A DNA stretch of 64,000 nt from NCBI RefSeq assembly GCF_038967635.1, contig NZ_CP152413.1, positions 7,134,001 to 7,198,000 of the forward strand, given 5' to 3'. The position numbers and the translations under genes were made by a program. Of the stretch, positions 29,216 through 39,057 are shown piece by piece (the stretch's first letter is position 1; the number at the start of each line of letters is the position of its first letter). The notes under the pieces were generated by a model. The model did not search any database. It was given only the letters and a program-made list of their open reading frames with translations, and was not told where the DNA came from. Source of the DNA: Bradyrhizobium sp. B124. GTDB lineage: Bacteria; Pseudomonadota; Alphaproteobacteria; Rhizobiales; Xanthobacteraceae.

Positions 29216-30646
29216 ATGAGCGGAGATCCGTGTTTGCTCCCGGCGATCGAATTGCGCGCGCGCATCGGCGCCAGGGAAATATCTCCCGTTGAGGTGACGG
29301 CTGCGGTGCTGGCCCGCGCCGAGCGGCTGCAACCCGAATTGAACTGCTTCATCACGCTGTGCGCCGACGAGGCGATGGCGCAGGCGAAGGCCGCGGAACG
29401 CCAGATCATGGCCGGCGAGCCGCTCGGCCTGCTCCACGGTATCCCCTTCACCGTGAAAGACATCGTCAGCACCAAGGGCGTGCGCACGACCTTCGGTGCG
29501 GTGCCGTACCGGAACAATGTGCCCGATCATGACGCCGTGGCGGTAGCCCGGCTCCGTGCGCAGGGCGGAATATTGATCGGCAAGACCACGACGCCGGAGT
29601 TCGGCAGCAAGTGCCTGACCGACTCGCCGCTGTTCGGCCGCACCCGCAATGCGTGGAGCGCCGATCGCTCCAGCGGCGGTTCCAGCGGCGGCGCGGCGGT
29701 GGCGGTCGCAAGCGGCATCGCGCCGCTGGCGGTTGCGACCGATGGCGGCGGCTCGACCCGGATTCCGGCGGCCTGCAACGGCGTGGTCGGGATCAAGCAG
29801 AGCAACGGCGTGATCCCGCACAGCCAGGTGCAGGACGCCTTCGGCAACCAGACCTATGTCACGCCAACCACCCGCACCGTCGCCGACACCGCGTTGATGA
29901 TGCAGGCGATGGCCGGCGAGGATCCGTCTGATCCCTGGTCGATTGGCGTGCCGGTGCCTGACTATCTCGATCGCGCGGCGCCGCGCGGCGATCTCCGGGG
30001 CAGGCGGGTGCTGTACTGCCTGTCGCCGCCGGGCCGCCCGGTGACATCGGACGTCGCCGCGGACTTCAAGGCGAGCCTCGACCGGCTGGCCAGCCTCGGT
30101 GCTGAACTCGAGGAATTCTCCGGTGAAGGATTCGACATCGAGCCGATCTGGCGAGCCATCAATCACACGGTCTGGCGCACCCGCTTCGAGAAGCTCGCGG
30201 CCGATCATCCCGATGACCTCAGCCCCACCTTCCTGAAGCAGCTCGCGCTCGCCGCAAAGGTCAGCGGCGTCGAATACCAGCAGGCGATGTTCGACCGCAC
30301 TGCGCTGTTCCGCCGCGTGCAGTCGCTGCTTGCGCGCGGCGACCTGCTGGCGATGCCGACCCTGACCCGCACGGCGCTGCCGATCGATCAGGATCTGTTC
30401 GGCACCATCGACATCGATGGCCAGAGCTTCGACAGCGTGCGGCCGCACTGGTTTCCCTGGACCATGCTGTTCAACATGACCGGGCATCCCGCGGTCAGCA
30501 TTCCCTCCGGCTTCGGCCGCGACGGCCTGCCGATCGGCCTGCATCTGGTCGGCCGCTTCCGGGCCGACGCGGACCTGCTGCGCGTTGCGGCGCTGTTCGA
30601 AGAGGCGAGCGATCTGCTCGGCCGCTGGCCGGCGCTGAAGTCATGA
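29216..30646 (+). CDS. Amidase-signature hydrolase
   Basis: This amidase-signature enzyme of 476 residues has the full Ser-cisSer-Lys triad: Lys81 in FTVKDI, cis-Ser156 in RSSGGSSGGA and nucleophile Ser180 in DGGGSTRIPA. Lengths and spacings match functional amidases. It lacks a signal peptide and acts in the cytosol on an amide or carbamoyl compound. It heads an operon with a complete peptide-type ABC importer 77 bp downstream, so its substrate is likely what the importer brings in. I chose ATG 29216 with GGAG at 29201; TTG 29210 is an alternative. Confidence 0.9.
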   Translation: MSGDPCLLPAIELRARIGAREISPVEVTAAVLARAERLQPELNCFITLCADEAMAQAKAAERQIMAGEPLGLLHGIPFTVKDIVSTKGVRTTFGAVPYRNNVPDHDAVAVARLRAQGGILIGKTTTPEFGSKCLTDSPLFGRTRNAWSADRSSGGSSGGAAVAVASGIAPLAVATDGGGSTRIPAACNGVVGIKQSNGVIPHSQVQDAFGNQTYVTPTTRTVADTALMMQAMAGEDPSDPWSIGVPVPDYLDRAAPRGDLRGRRVLYCLSPPGRPVTSDVAADFKASLDRLASLGAELEEFSGEGFDIEPIWRAINHTVWRTRFEKLAADHPDDLSPTFLKQLALAAKVSGVEYQQAMFDRTALFRRVQSLLARGDLLAMPTLTRTALPIDQDLFGTIDIDGQSFDSVRPHWFPWTMLFNMTGHPAVSIPSGFGRDGLPIGLHLVGRFRADADLLRVAALFEEASDLLGRWPALKS

Positions 30647-30722
30647 ATGACGCGGCGAAGGGCTTGCATTCGTTCGCGAACATGTTGAAACCTGCGGCCT
30701 GTTCCTTACCCTTCGGGCGGGC

Positions 30723-31673
30723 ATGAGCGTATTCTTCCTGCGGCGGATCCTGACCTTGGTGGCGACGCTGTTCGCGGCCTCGCTGATCATTTTCCTGGTG
30801 CTCGACGCGTTGCCGGGCAATGCCGCACAGATGCTGATGGGCGCCGACGCCTCGCCCGATGCGGTGCGCGCGCTCACCGTCAAGCTCGGGCTCGACCAGC
30901 CGCTCACGGTTCGCTATTTGCTCTGGATCAAGGGCATGGCGGTCGGCGATCTCGGCAACAGCTATGTCTATGGCACGCCGGTGGCCGGCCTGATCGCGGA
31001 GCGGCTGGTGCTGACCATCCCGCTCGCGATCATGTCGATGCTGATCACGGTGGTGCTGGCGCTGTCCGCCGGCATCTACACCGCGGCCAACCACAACAAG
31101 ATCGGCGACGTCGGCGTGATGTCGCTGACCCAGATCGGCATCGCGCTGCCGAATTTCTGGTTCGCGATCCTCTTGATCCTGCTGTTCTCGGTGAAGCTGC
31201 AATTGCTGTCCGCCGGCGGATTTGCCGGCTGGGATGACGGCATCTGGCTCGGGATCCGCTCGCTGCTGCTGCCCGCGATCTCGCTCGCCGTGGTGCAGGC
31301 CGCGATCCTGGCCCGCGTCACCCGCTCGGCGGTGCTGGAGGTGCTGCGCGAGGATTTCGTCCGCACCGCCCGCGCCAAGGGGCTCGGCAAGCGCGAGGTC
31401 TTGTGGCGCCATGTGCTGCGCAACGCCATGATCCCGGTCATGACTGTCATGGGCCTGCAATTCGCCAATCTGCTGGCCGGCACCATCGTGATCGAGAACG
31501 TGTTCTATCTGCCCGGCCTCGGCCGGCTGATCTTCCAGTCGATCGCCAACCGCGACCTGATCGTGGTGCGCAACTGCGTGATGCTGCTCGCCGCGATGGT
31601 CGTGACAGTCAATTTCGTGGTCGATGTGCTTTATGCCTTCATCGATCCGCGCATCAAGGTCGCCAACCTGTGA
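30723..31673 (+). CDS. Peptide-type ABC permease (DppB-like)
   Basis: The 316-residue inner-membrane permease of the DppB/OppB class has an N-terminal helix (RRILTLVATLFAASLIIFLVL), a large periplasmic loop with LGLDQPLTVRYLLWIKGM, and the EAA loop RTARAKGLGKREVLWRHVLRNAM near residue 215. Six membrane segments are expected. It stands 77 bp after the amidase and overlaps the next permease by four bases (GTGA). It transports a small peptide, amide or similar solute, with specificity set by the binding protein at the end of the operon. Confidence 0.92.
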   Translation: MSVFFLRRILTLVATLFAASLIIFLVLDALPGNAAQMLMGADASPDAVRALTVKLGLDQPLTVRYLLWIKGMAVGDLGNSYVYGTPVAGLIAERLVLTIPLAIMSMLITVVLALSAGIYTAANHNKIGDVGVMSLTQIGIALPNFWFAILLILLFSVKLQLLSAGGFAGWDDGIWLGIRSLLLPAISLAVVQAAILARVTRSAVLEVLREDFVRTARAKGLGKREVLWRHVLRNAMIPVMTVMGLQFANLLAGTIVIENVFYLPGLGRLIFQSIANRDLIVVRNCVMLLAAMVVTVNFVVDVLYAFIDPRIKVANL

Positions 31674-32563
31674 GCGCGCCGCTGACCGCATCCGCCACAG
31701 CGGCGATCGCACCGGGCGCGCGGCCGGCGACCGGCTTCTGGCGCCGCGCGCTGCGCCATCGCAGCTTCGTGCTTGGTGCGGTGCTCAGCCTGCTCGTGCT
31801 CGGCGCGGCGCTGCTGTCGCTGGTCTGGACGCCGTGGTCGGCCTACGACATCGACGTCGCCTCGAAGCTGCACGCGCCGTCGGCGGCGCACTGGCTCGGC
31901 ACCGACGTGCTCGGCCGCGATATCGTCTCACTGCTGCTGGTCGGCGCGCGCTCCACCATCATGGTCGGCGTCATCGCCGTCGGCATCGGCCTGACTTTCG
32001 GTGTTGGCCTCGGCCTGATCGCGGCGGCACGCAAGGGCTGGACCGAGGAGCTCATCATGCGGATGAGCGACTTCACCTTCGCTTTCCCGGCGGTGCTATC
32101 GGCCATCATGCTGGCCGCGGTCGCGGGCCCCGGCATGGTGACCTCGATCACCGCGATCGGCATCTTCCAGATCCCGACCTTCGTCCGCGTCACCCGCGGC
32201 TCGGCCAATGCGATCTGGGCCCGCGAATTCGTGCTGGCCGCGCGCGCCGCGGGAAAGGGCTCGGTCCGCATTACCATCGAGCATGTGCTGCCGAACATCC
32301 TGTCGATCCTGATCGTGCAGGCGACGATCCAGTTCGCGTTCGCGATCCTCGCCGAGGCCGCGCTGTCCTATCTCGGGCTCGGCACCCAGCCGCCGCAGCC
32401 GTCCTGGGGCCGCATGCTCAACGATGCGCAGACCCTGCTGTTCCAGTCGCCGATGCTCGCGGTCTATCCCGGTGTTGCGATCGCGATCGCGGTGCTCGGG
32501 CTCAACCTGCTCGGTGACGGGTTGCGCGATCTGCTTGATCCCCGTCTGGCGCGGGAGCGTTGA
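31670..32563 (+). CDS. Peptide-type ABC permease (DppC-like)
   Basis: The 297-residue DppC/OppC-class permease starts at GTG 31670, overlapping the previous stop, and begins with a cytosolic Ala-rich tail followed by a helix at FVLGAVLSLLVLGAALLSLV. It has the conserved HWLGTDVLGRDIVSLLLVGAR loop and the EAA-type sequence LAARAAGKGSVRITIEHVLPN. It forms the channel with the DppB-like partner. A much longer open frame reaching back to 31403 overlaps the partner gene and is not used. Confidence 0.9.
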   Translation: MSAPLTASATAAIAPGARPATGFWRRALRHRSFVLGAVLSLLVLGAALLSLVWTPWSAYDIDVASKLHAPSAAHWLGTDVLGRDIVSLLLVGARSTIMVGVIAVGIGLTFGVGLGLIAAARKGWTEELIMRMSDFTFAFPAVLSAIMLAAVAGPGMVTSITAIGIFQIPTFVRVTRGSANAIWAREFVLAARAAGKGSVRITIEHVLPNILSILIVQATIQFAFAILAEAALSYLGLGTQPPQPSWGRMLNDAQTLLFQSPMLAVYPGVAIAIAVLGLNLLGDGLRDLLDPRLARER

Positions 32564-32565
32564 GC

Positions 32566-33570
32566 ATGCGTGAGGTAGGCGTGCCGCTGATCGAGGTGAA
32601 GGACCTGGGTGTCCGGCTCAACACCAGCCGCGGCCCGGCGCAGGCCGTCCGCGGCGTCAGCTTCGCGCTTCGCCGCGGCGAGACGCTAGGCCTGGTTGGC
32701 GAATCCGGTTGCGGCAAGTCGGTCACGGCACTGGCCCTGATGGGGCTGCTGCCCGACAGCGCTGTGATCAGCGGCAGCATCCGGCTCGAAGGCGCAGAGC
32801 TCGTCGGCCTGCCTGACACGGCTTATTGCAAGCTGCGCGGCAACCGCATCAGCATGATCTTCCAGGAACCAATGACCGCGCTCAATCCGATGCACACGAT
32901 CGGGCACCAGGTCGCCGAGCCGCTGCGGCGTCATACCGGTGTCTCGGCAACAGAGGCGCGGCTGGAAGCCATTGGCTTGCTCGATCGCGTCGGGCTGCCC
33001 GATGCAGCGAAGCGGGTCGATGCCTATCCGCACCAGTTTTCCGGCGGCCAACGCCAGCGCATCACGATCGCGATGGCGCTCGCCTGCCAGCCCGACGTGT
33101 TGATCGCCGATGAGCCGACGACCGCGCTCGACGTCACGATCCAGGGCCAGATCCTCGATCTGATCGCCGATCTCGTCGCGGAGCGCGGCATGTCGATGAT
33201 CCTGATCTCGCACGATCTCGGCGTGATCGCTGAGAATGTCGAGCGCATGATGGTGATGTATGGCGGCACCGTCGTCGAAAGCGGCGCCACCGATGCCGTG
33301 TTCACGCGGATGGGCCATCCCTATACGCAGGGCCTGTTCCGCGCCCGCCCACGGCTCGGCGCGCGCAAGGGGACGCGGCTCACCACCATCGCCGGCACCG
33401 TGCCGGAGCTGGCTGACCTGCCCGCGGGATGCACCTTCGCCGATCGTTGCGCGATCGCCGAGGCGCGTTGCCGCGCGGCGCTGCCGGCCGTGGTCGATGT
33501 CGGCGCGGCGCATGGCGTGCGCTGCATCAGGACCGACGTCTCGATGACCGCCGGAGGCGTCGGCACATGA
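32566..33570 (+). CDS. Peptide-type ABC ATPase (DppD-like)
   Basis: The 334-residue ATPase has Walker A GESGCGKS near residue 45, Q-loop [11 protein letters not shown], signature [15 protein letters not shown], Walker [12 protein letters not shown], and the C-terminal OPP domain with a Cys cluster (GCTFADRC...RC) that in DppD/OppD relatives can hold an iron-sulfur centre. ATG 32566 follows GGGAG. It overlaps the next ATPase gene by four bases. It drives the importer with the DppF-like subunit. Confidence 0.92.
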   Translation: MREVGVPLIEVKDLGVRLNTSRGPAQAVRGVSFALRRGETLGLVGESGCGKSVTALALMGLLPDSAVISGSIRLEGAELVGLPDTAYCKLRGNRISMIFQEPMTALNPMHTIGHQVAEPLRRHTGVSATEARLEAIGLLDRVGLPDAAKRVDAYPHQFSGGQRQRITIAMALACQPDVLIADEPTTALDVTIQGQILDLIADLVAERGMSMILISHDLGVIAENVERMMVMYGGTVVESGATDAVFTRMGHPYTQGLFRARPRLGARKGTRLTTIAGTVPELADLPAGCTFADRCAIAEARCRAALPAVVDVGAAHGVRCIRTDVSMTAGGVGT

Positions 33571-34601
33571 CGGTGCGCGATCAGCCCCAGCCCGCGCCCG
33601 TGACGCCGTTGCTCGAGGTGACGGACCTCGCGCAGCGCTACACCCTGCCGCGTGAAAGCCTGTTCAAGCCCGCAGCGCAGGTGCATGCGCTCAATGGCGT
33701 CACGGTGCGGGTCATGCCGGGCAAGAGCCTCGGCGTCGTCGGTGAGTCCGGGTCGGGCAAATCGACCTTTGCGCGGCTGGTGATGGCGCTGGAGCGGCCG
33801 TCGTCGGGGCAAGTCGTCATGATGGGCCGCGACCTCAACCGGATGCCGCCGGACGAACTGCGCCACGCGCGCCGCGATTTCCAGATGGTGTTCCAGGATC
33901 CCTATGGCTCGCTCGATCCGCGGCAGACCATCGCGCGGATCGTGGCCGAGCCGCTGACTGCGCTCGGGCGGATCGATCGCGGCAGCCTGCGCGAGCGCGT
34001 CGCCACGGCACTGCGGCAGGTCGGATTGCGCGATGCCGACATGGACAAGTTCCCGCACGAATTCTCGGGCGGTCAGCGCCAGCGCATCGCGATCGCGCGG
34101 GCGCTGATCACCCAGCCGAAGCTGATCGTTGCCGACGAGCCGGTCTCGGCGCTCGATGTCTCGGTGCAGGCGCAGGTGCTCAATCTGATGCAGGACCTGC
34201 AGGACGAGTTCGGCCTGAGCTACATCCTAATCAGCCATGACCTCGCGGTGGTCGATCTGCTCTGCGACGAGATCGCGGTGATGTATCTCGGGCGGATCGT
34301 CGAGCAGGGCCGGCCTGCCGATCTGTTCGCCCACAGCGCACATCCTTACACGCGCGCGCTGCTGGATGCGGTTCCGCGCGCCCGGGCAGGTGGCGTCCGG
34401 CGCCGCCGCGGCGCGCAGGCGATCGGCTCGCAGGCGTCCGCTGTGACCGGCTGTCCCTACGCGCCGCGCTGCCCGCTCGCCGACCAGCATTGTCGCGAGA
34501 CCGCGCCTGCGCTACGCAGCGTGGGAGACGCCCATCTGGCTGCCTGCCATTACGCCGAATCCGTGATGACGTTGCCGCCAGTGGTCGCGGAGGCCGGTTA
34601 G
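33567..34601 (+). CDS. Peptide-type ABC ATPase (DppF-like)
   Basis: The 344-residue second ATPase has Walker A GESGSGKSTFAR near residue 60, FQDPYGSLDPR, signature [15 protein letters not shown], Walker [13 protein letters not shown] and a C-terminal OPP domain with GCPYAPRCPLADQHC. Pairing with the DppD-like subunit gives the usual heterodimer. Compared with most DppF proteins the N-terminus has about 10 extra polar residues before the first strand. The start overlaps the previous gene by four bases, keeping ratios equal. Confidence 0.92.
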   Translation: MTVRDQPQPAPVTPLLEVTDLAQRYTLPRESLFKPAAQVHALNGVTVRVMPGKSLGVVGESGSGKSTFARLVMALERPSSGQVVMMGRDLNRMPPDELRHARRDFQMVFQDPYGSLDPRQTIARIVAEPLTALGRIDRGSLRERVATALRQVGLRDADMDKFPHEFSGGQRQRIAIARALITQPKLIVADEPVSALDVSVQAQVLNLMQDLQDEFGLSYILISHDLAVVDLLCDEIAVMYLGRIVEQGRPADLFAHSAHPYTRALLDAVPRARAGGVRRRRGAQAIGSQASAVTGCPYAPRCPLADQHCRETAPALRSVGDAHLAACHYAESVMTLPPVVAEAG

Positions 34602-34657
34602 TCTATTGTGCGGGACCAGCCCAGGCTGATGAAATAGCACGTCCGGGGAGCAGACCA

Positions 34658-36148
34658 ATGTTGAGGAAATTGTGCGTCATCGCGGCCGCTGCCGCACTCG
34701 CCGCAGCGCCGCTGCCGAGCCTCGCGCAAGGCAAGAAGGACAGCGTCGTGATGGGCATGACGCTGGAGCCGCCGGGACTCGATCCCACCAACGCGGCGGC
34801 TGCGGCGATCGCCGAAGTCACGCTCTACAACGTCTATGAGACGCTGACCAAGATCAACGAGGACGGCTCGGTGTCGCCGCTGCTCGCCGAGAGCTGGCAA
34901 GCGTCGCCCGATCTCAAGACCTACACCTTCAAGCTCCGCAAGGGCGTCAAATTCCACAACGGTGAGCCGTTCGATTCCGCGGCGGTGAAGTTCACGTTCG
35001 ACCGCGCCGCGGCGCCGACCTCGACCAACAAGGACAGGAGCCTGTACCAGGCCTTCGCGTCGGTGACGGCGCCCGACCCGGAGACCATCGTCGTCGCGTT
35101 GAAGTATTCCGAGCCGAACCTGCCGTTCCTGCTCGGCCAGGCGTCGGGCTCGATCGTCGAGCCGAAGAGCGCGCCGACCGATGTGACGCAGCCGGTCGGC
35201 ACCGGGCCCTACACGCTCGGCAGCTGGGCCAAGGGCTCGTCGATCACGCTGGTGAAATGGCCGGAGTATCGTAACGCCGCCGCGATCAAGCTTTCCAAGG
35301 TGACGATCCGCTTCATCGGCGATCCCGCCGCGCAGGTCGCCTCCTTGCTGTCGGGCGACGTCGACGCGTTTCCGCGGGTTGCGGCGGCGCGCAGCCTGGC
35401 GCAGTTCAAGGCCGATCCGCGCTTCAATGTCCTGATCGGCGGCTCGCGAACAAAAACCATCGTCGGCATCAACGAGCGCAAGAAGCCGCTCGACGACGTC
35501 CGCGTTCGCCGCGCCATCCTGGCGGCGATCGACCGCAAGGCGATGATCGACGGCGCGGTCGACGGCTTCGGCACGCCGATCGGCAGCTTCTACGCGCCGG
35601 GATCGCTCGGTTATGTCGATACCACCGGCATAAATCCCTACGATCCTGAACTCGCCAAGAAGCTGCTGGCCGAGGCCGGCGTCAAGACGCCGCTTGAACT
35701 CAGCCTGAAACGGCCGCCGCCGTCCTACGCGCGACAGGGCGGCGAGGTGCTCGCGGCCCAGCTCGCAAAGATCGGCATCATTGCCAAGATCGAGAACGTG
35801 GAATGGGCGCAGTGGCTGTCGCAGGTCTTCACCGGCCCGCACAATTACGACCTCACCATGGTCGCGCATGTCGAGCCGTTCGACCTCGTGAAGCTGACCG
35901 AGCCGGATTACTATCTCGGCTACAAGTCCGAGGCGTTCAACGCGCTCTATCAGCAGATCATGGCGACGCCTGACGAAGCCGGCCGGGCCAAGCTGCTCGG
36001 CGACGCGCAGCGCATGCTGGCAACCGATGCGGTTGCCGGCTTCCTGTTCCAGCCGCAATTGATCACGATCGCCAGCAAGAAGCTGAAGGGCGTGTGGAAG
36101 GACGTGCCGCAGTTCGAGAATGATTTCTCGACCTGGGCTTGGGAGTAA
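34658..36148 (+). CDS. Peptide-type ABC substrate-binding protein (family 5)
   Basis: The 496-residue periplasmic binding protein of family 5 (DppA/OppA type) starts with a signal peptide cleaved near PSLAQG. The mature chain opens with VVMGMTLEPPGLDPT and has the family block VSPLLAESWQASPDLKTYTFKLRKGVKF-like region near residue 75. ATG 34658 is chosen because it starts the signal peptide. It is the last gene of the amidase operon. The ligand is unknown; the linked amidase suggests an amide-bearing compound. Confidence 0.92.
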   Translation: MLRKLCVIAAAAALAAAPLPSLAQGKKDSVVMGMTLEPPGLDPTNAAAAAIAEVTLYNVYETLTKINEDGSVSPLLAESWQASPDLKTYTFKLRKGVKFHNGEPFDSAAVKFTFDRAAAPTSTNKDRSLYQAFASVTAPDPETIVVALKYSEPNLPFLLGQASGSIVEPKSAPTDVTQPVGTGPYTLGSWAKGSSITLVKWPEYRNAAAIKLSKVTIRFIGDPAAQVASLLSGDVDAFPRVAAARSLAQFKADPRFNVLIGGSRTKTIVGINERKKPLDDVRVRRAILAAIDRKAMIDGAVDGFGTPIGSFYAPGSLGYVDTTGINPYDPELAKKLLAEAGVKTPLELSLKRPPPSYARQGGEVLAAQLAKIGIIAKIENVEWAQWLSQVFTGPHNYDLTMVAHVEPFDLVKLTEPDYYLGYKSEAFNALYQQIMATPDEAGRAKLLGDAQRMLATDAVAGFLFQPQLITIASKKLKGVWKDVPQFENDFSTWAWE

Positions 36149-36576
36149 TCCGGGAGGAAGCGATCGCGCCGGTGGAGACCAATGGCCTCAGCCGGCGCCG
36201 CCCCTCGCGCGACGCCGTCGCTTGACGCTTAGTCTCATTTTGCGTGCTGCGCCTGCGAAGGCGAATGTGTCCGGCGATGCGCGAAGGCGCCGGAAGCCAC
36301 CGATATTGCTCAGGTTGATGCAAGCCCGCGGTCGCAGCACTTCGGGCGCGCGACCGCATGCTGTTGCGGTTTCGCATTGAGCGCATCGGTTGTCTTTGTG
36401 AAGGACAGCGCTAACATGGAACCCGTCCATCGATACCTGTCGTTGTCTTTTTTGATCACCTATTGTAGCGCAACCAAGGGCCACCACGGTGTGCGCTCGC
36501 TACGGCGGCCAGGCCTCGAGGGGGAAGTAGCAAACATCATCCCTGATACTGCAACCAAGAAATAACGGGGGAGACT
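36149..36576. other. 428-bp gene-free region before the PQQ dehydrogenase
   Basis: No credible gene, repeat or RNA is seen. A GC-rich inverted pair (GCGCCGG near 36166, CCGGCGC near 36195) just after the ABC operon may act as its terminator. The rest must carry the promoter of the PQQ dehydrogenase, but I cannot name a clear -35/-10 pair. Confidence 0.4.
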
Positions 36577-38286
36577 ATGTACGTGAAATGGCTTGCGGCA
36601 TTCGCCGCAGCGGTCGGCGTTGGCCTGTTGTCCGGTGCTGCCATCGCACAAGAAGTCAAGCAGGAGAAGCAGTCGGTCCTGGGTAACGCCAATGTGCCTC
36701 CAGTGACCCAGGAGCAGCTCAACGCCGCCGACAAGAACGGCAAGGACTTCCTGCTCACCAACGGAAATTACGCCCAGACGCGGTTTTATCCGGGCAAGCA
36801 GATCGGCCGGGACAATGTGAAAAACCTGCACGTCGCCTGGATTTTCCAGACCGACGTCAAGGAGTCGCTCGAGACATCGCCGATCGTCGTCGACGGCGTG
36901 ATGTATGTCACGACGTCGTTCAGCCATGTCTATGCGCTAGACGCCAAGACCGGCCAGCAGCTCTGGCACTATGCCCACAAGATGGGCCCGATCACCGTCT
37001 ATTGCTGCGGTCCCAACAATCGCGGCGTCCAGGTGCTCGGCGACCGGGTCTATCTGGCGACGCTGGATTCCAAGCTGATGGCGCTGAACGCCAAGACCGG
37101 CGAGGTGGTCTGGACCACCAACATCGCCGATCCCGAGCTCGGCTACAGCGAGACGATGGCGCCGACCGTGGTCAAGGACAAGGTACTGATCGGCACCAAT
37201 GGCGGCGAATACGGCATCCGCGGCTTCGTGCGCGCCTATGATGCCAAGACCGGCAAGCAGCTCTGGAATTTCGACACCATTCCGGAGAACTCCGTCGGCG
37301 TCTGGGCGACCAAGGACGCCACCGGCCGCGACATGCATCGCAATATCCAGGCCGAGAAGGACATGCTCGCCAAGATCGGCGATCCCTATGCCAAGCTCGG
37401 CGGCGGCGTGTGGCAGAATCCGTCGGTCGATCTGGCGACCAACCGGATCTACTTCGTCGTCGGCAATCCGTCGCCCGACCTCGATGGCTCGAACCGGCCC
37501 GGCGACAACCTCTACACCAACTCGCTGGTCTCGCTCGATCTCGATACCGGCAAGTATGTCTGCCACTTCCAGTACATCGCCCATGACGTCTGGGATCTCG
37601 ACGCGGTCAGCCCGACGGTGCTGGTCAATGTCAAGGACAAGGACGGCAAGACCATTCCCGGCGTCATCCATGCCGGCAAGACCGGGCACATCTATGTGCA
37701 CGATCGCAAGGACTGCAGCCTGATCCGCTTCTCCGAGGCGATGGTGCCGCAGGAGAACATGTGGGTGCTGCCGACCAAGGAAGGCGCGCGCATGCTGCCT
37801 GGCGCCAATGGCGGCGTCGAATGGTCGCCGATCGCGACCGATCCGGGACAGGAGCTGGCCTACGCCATCAACCTGCACCAGCCGATGACCTACCACGTCG
37901 AAAGCTCGGCCTATCCAAACGGCAAGCTGTGGCTGGGCGGTGCCTTCAAGGTGATCCCGAGCGAGAAGCAGTCGGGCAACATCACCGCAGTGAACTACAA
38001 CACCGGCAAGATCAAATGGCAGGTCAAGACGCCCGAGCCGATGATCGGCGGCATCCTCGCCACCGCCGGCGGCCTGGTGTTCACCGGCGAAGGCAACGGC
38101 AAGTTCGCGGCCTATAATTCGTCGAGCGGCAAGGAGCTGTGGAGCTTCCGCGCCGGCGCCGGCGTCAACGCGCCGCCGTCGAGCTACATGATCGGCGGCA
38201 AGCAATACGTCGTGGTCGGCGCCGGCGGCAACACCCAGCTCGATTACAAGCGCGGCAACAACATCATCGCCTTCACGCTCGACTGA
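36577..38286 (+). CDS. Periplasmic PQQ-dependent alcohol dehydrogenase
   Basis: This quinoprotein of 569 residues has a signal peptide (cleaved near AAIAQE), an eight-bladed propeller and the vicinal Cys143-Cys144 pair of PQQ alcohol dehydrogenases. Metal ligands Glu211 (GGEYG) and Asn297 (GNPSP) are kept, as is the catalytic Asp340 in HDVWDLD. The residue two after it is Asp342, which in methanol/ethanol dehydrogenases marks lanthanide use (XoxF, PedH), although some Ca-type glucose dehydrogenases also have Asp there. No heme domain is fused, and the next gene encodes a diheme cytochrome c, the likely electron acceptor. The substrate is an alcohol, not identifiable further. Confidence 0.88.
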   Translation: MYVKWLAAFAAAVGVGLLSGAAIAQEVKQEKQSVLGNANVPPVTQEQLNAADKNGKDFLLTNGNYAQTRFYPGKQIGRDNVKNLHVAWIFQTDVKESLETSPIVVDGVMYVTTSFSHVYALDAKTGQQLWHYAHKMGPITVYCCGPNNRGVQVLGDRVYLATLDSKLMALNAKTGEVVWTTNIADPELGYSETMAPTVVKDKVLIGTNGGEYGIRGFVRAYDAKTGKQLWNFDTIPENSVGVWATKDATGRDMHRNIQAEKDMLAKIGDPYAKLGGGVWQNPSVDLATNRIYFVVGNPSPDLDGSNRPGDNLYTNSLVSLDLDTGKYVCHFQYIAHDVWDLDAVSPTVLVNVKDKDGKTIPGVIHAGKTGHIYVHDRKDCSLIRFSEAMVPQENMWVLPTKEGARMLPGANGGVEWSPIATDPGQELAYAINLHQPMTYHVESSAYPNGKLWLGGAFKVIPSEKQSGNITAVNYNTGKIKWQVKTPEPMIGGILATAGGLVFTGEGNGKFAAYNSSSGKELWSFRAGAGVNAPPSSYMIGGKQYVVVGAGGNTQLDYKRGNNIIAFTLD

Positions 38287-38328
38287 GCCGGGGCGGGATG
38301 CATCATCGCGCGTGCAAGCACTGACGGC

Positions 38329-38363
38329 GAGGCGGGACCGGTTCGGTCCCGCCTCTGTTTTCT
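38329..38363 (+). terminator. Intrinsic terminator after the PQQ dehydrogenase
   Basis: A perfect 11-bp stem, GAGGCGGGACC (38329-38339) against GGTCCCGCCTC (38345-38355) with loop GGTTC, is followed by TGTTTTCTT. This is the best intrinsic terminator in the window. It stands between the dehydrogenase and the cytochrome c gene, so the second gene depends on read-through or its own promoter. Confidence 0.8.
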
Positions 38364-38375
38364 TCGGATGGGCCA

Positions 38376-38942
38376 ATGTTCGGTAAATTGATGATGTGCG
38401 GCGCCGCGCTGCTGCTGATGGTGGCGCAAGCGCGCGCGGAGACGATCGAGGAGAAGGTGCAGGTCTGCACCGGTTGCCACGGCGAGAACGGCAAGCCCGT
38501 CGACAAGACCATTCCGACGATCTGGGGCCAGCAGGCCGGCTATCTCTACATCCAGCTCCGCGATTTCAAGCGCGGCGATCGCAAGAGCGAGATCATGCAG
38601 CCGATCGCGACCCAGTTCGAGCGCGACGACATGCTGGCAATCGCGGAGTATTTCTCGCAGAAGCCATGGCCTGACCTCGGCCAGCCGCGCGCGCCCAAGG
38701 ACGTCGCAGCGAAGGCGCTCAGTGCCAGCGCTTCGGTCGGCTGCCCGGCCTGCCACCTCGATCGCTTCCAGGGCGACGGCACGGTGCCGCGGCTCGCCGG
38801 GATGGGACGGGATTACCTCGCCAAGACCATCGCCGATTTCCGCACCCGCGCGCGCGGCAACAATCCCGGCATGTCGGACCTCATGATAGCGACGTCGCCG
38901 GACGACCTCGCCGCGCTGGTGGACTACCTAGCGGGGTTGTAG
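38376..38942 (+). CDS. Diheme cytochrome c (c4/c553-like)
   Basis: The 188-residue exported cytochrome has a signal peptide ending near QARAET and two heme-binding motifs, CTGCH near residue 31 and CPACH near residue 127. Each heads a class I domain with a later axial Met (MQPIATQ, MSDLMI). This two-domain layout is cytochrome c4-like. It follows the PQQ dehydrogenase by 89 bp in the same direction and would carry its electrons to a terminal oxidase. The terminator between the two suggests lower or separate expression. Confidence 0.9.
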   Translation: MFGKLMMCGAALLLMVAQARAETIEEKVQVCTGCHGENGKPVDKTIPTIWGQQAGYLYIQLRDFKRGDRKSEIMQPIATQFERDDMLAIAEYFSQKPWPDLGQPRAPKDVAAKALSASASVGCPACHLDRFQGDGTVPRLAGMGRDYLAKTIADFRTRARGNNPGMSDLMIATSPDDLAALVDYLAGL

Positions 38943-39003
38943 CGGCGGGCAGGTTGACCCTCACGCGAGCGCAAGGCTGTCGCATATGCGTATTTGGCGG
39001 TCG

Positions 39004-39025
39004 GGTCGGGCGCGAGCGCCCGACC
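39004..39025. terminator. 10-bp palindromic hairpin between convergent genes
   Basis: GGTCGGGCGC (39004-39013) and GCGCCCGACC (39016-39025) form a perfect stem with only two bases between, in the 115-bp gap between the convergent cytochrome and glyA-like genes. It has no T run. It could serve as a bidirectional terminator. Confidence 0.5.
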
Positions 39026-39057
39026 CCGTTCCGCGTATCTGAGCGTCAAAGTTCCGG

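Noticed and set aside
29123..30544. Minus-strand open frame of 473 codons opposite the amidase
   Set aside because: The amidase on the plus strand has a complete catalytic triad; the opposite frame has no motifs.
34598..36058. Minus-strand open frame of 486 codons
   Set aside because: It lies opposite the first family 5 binding-protein gene and has no recognisable domain.
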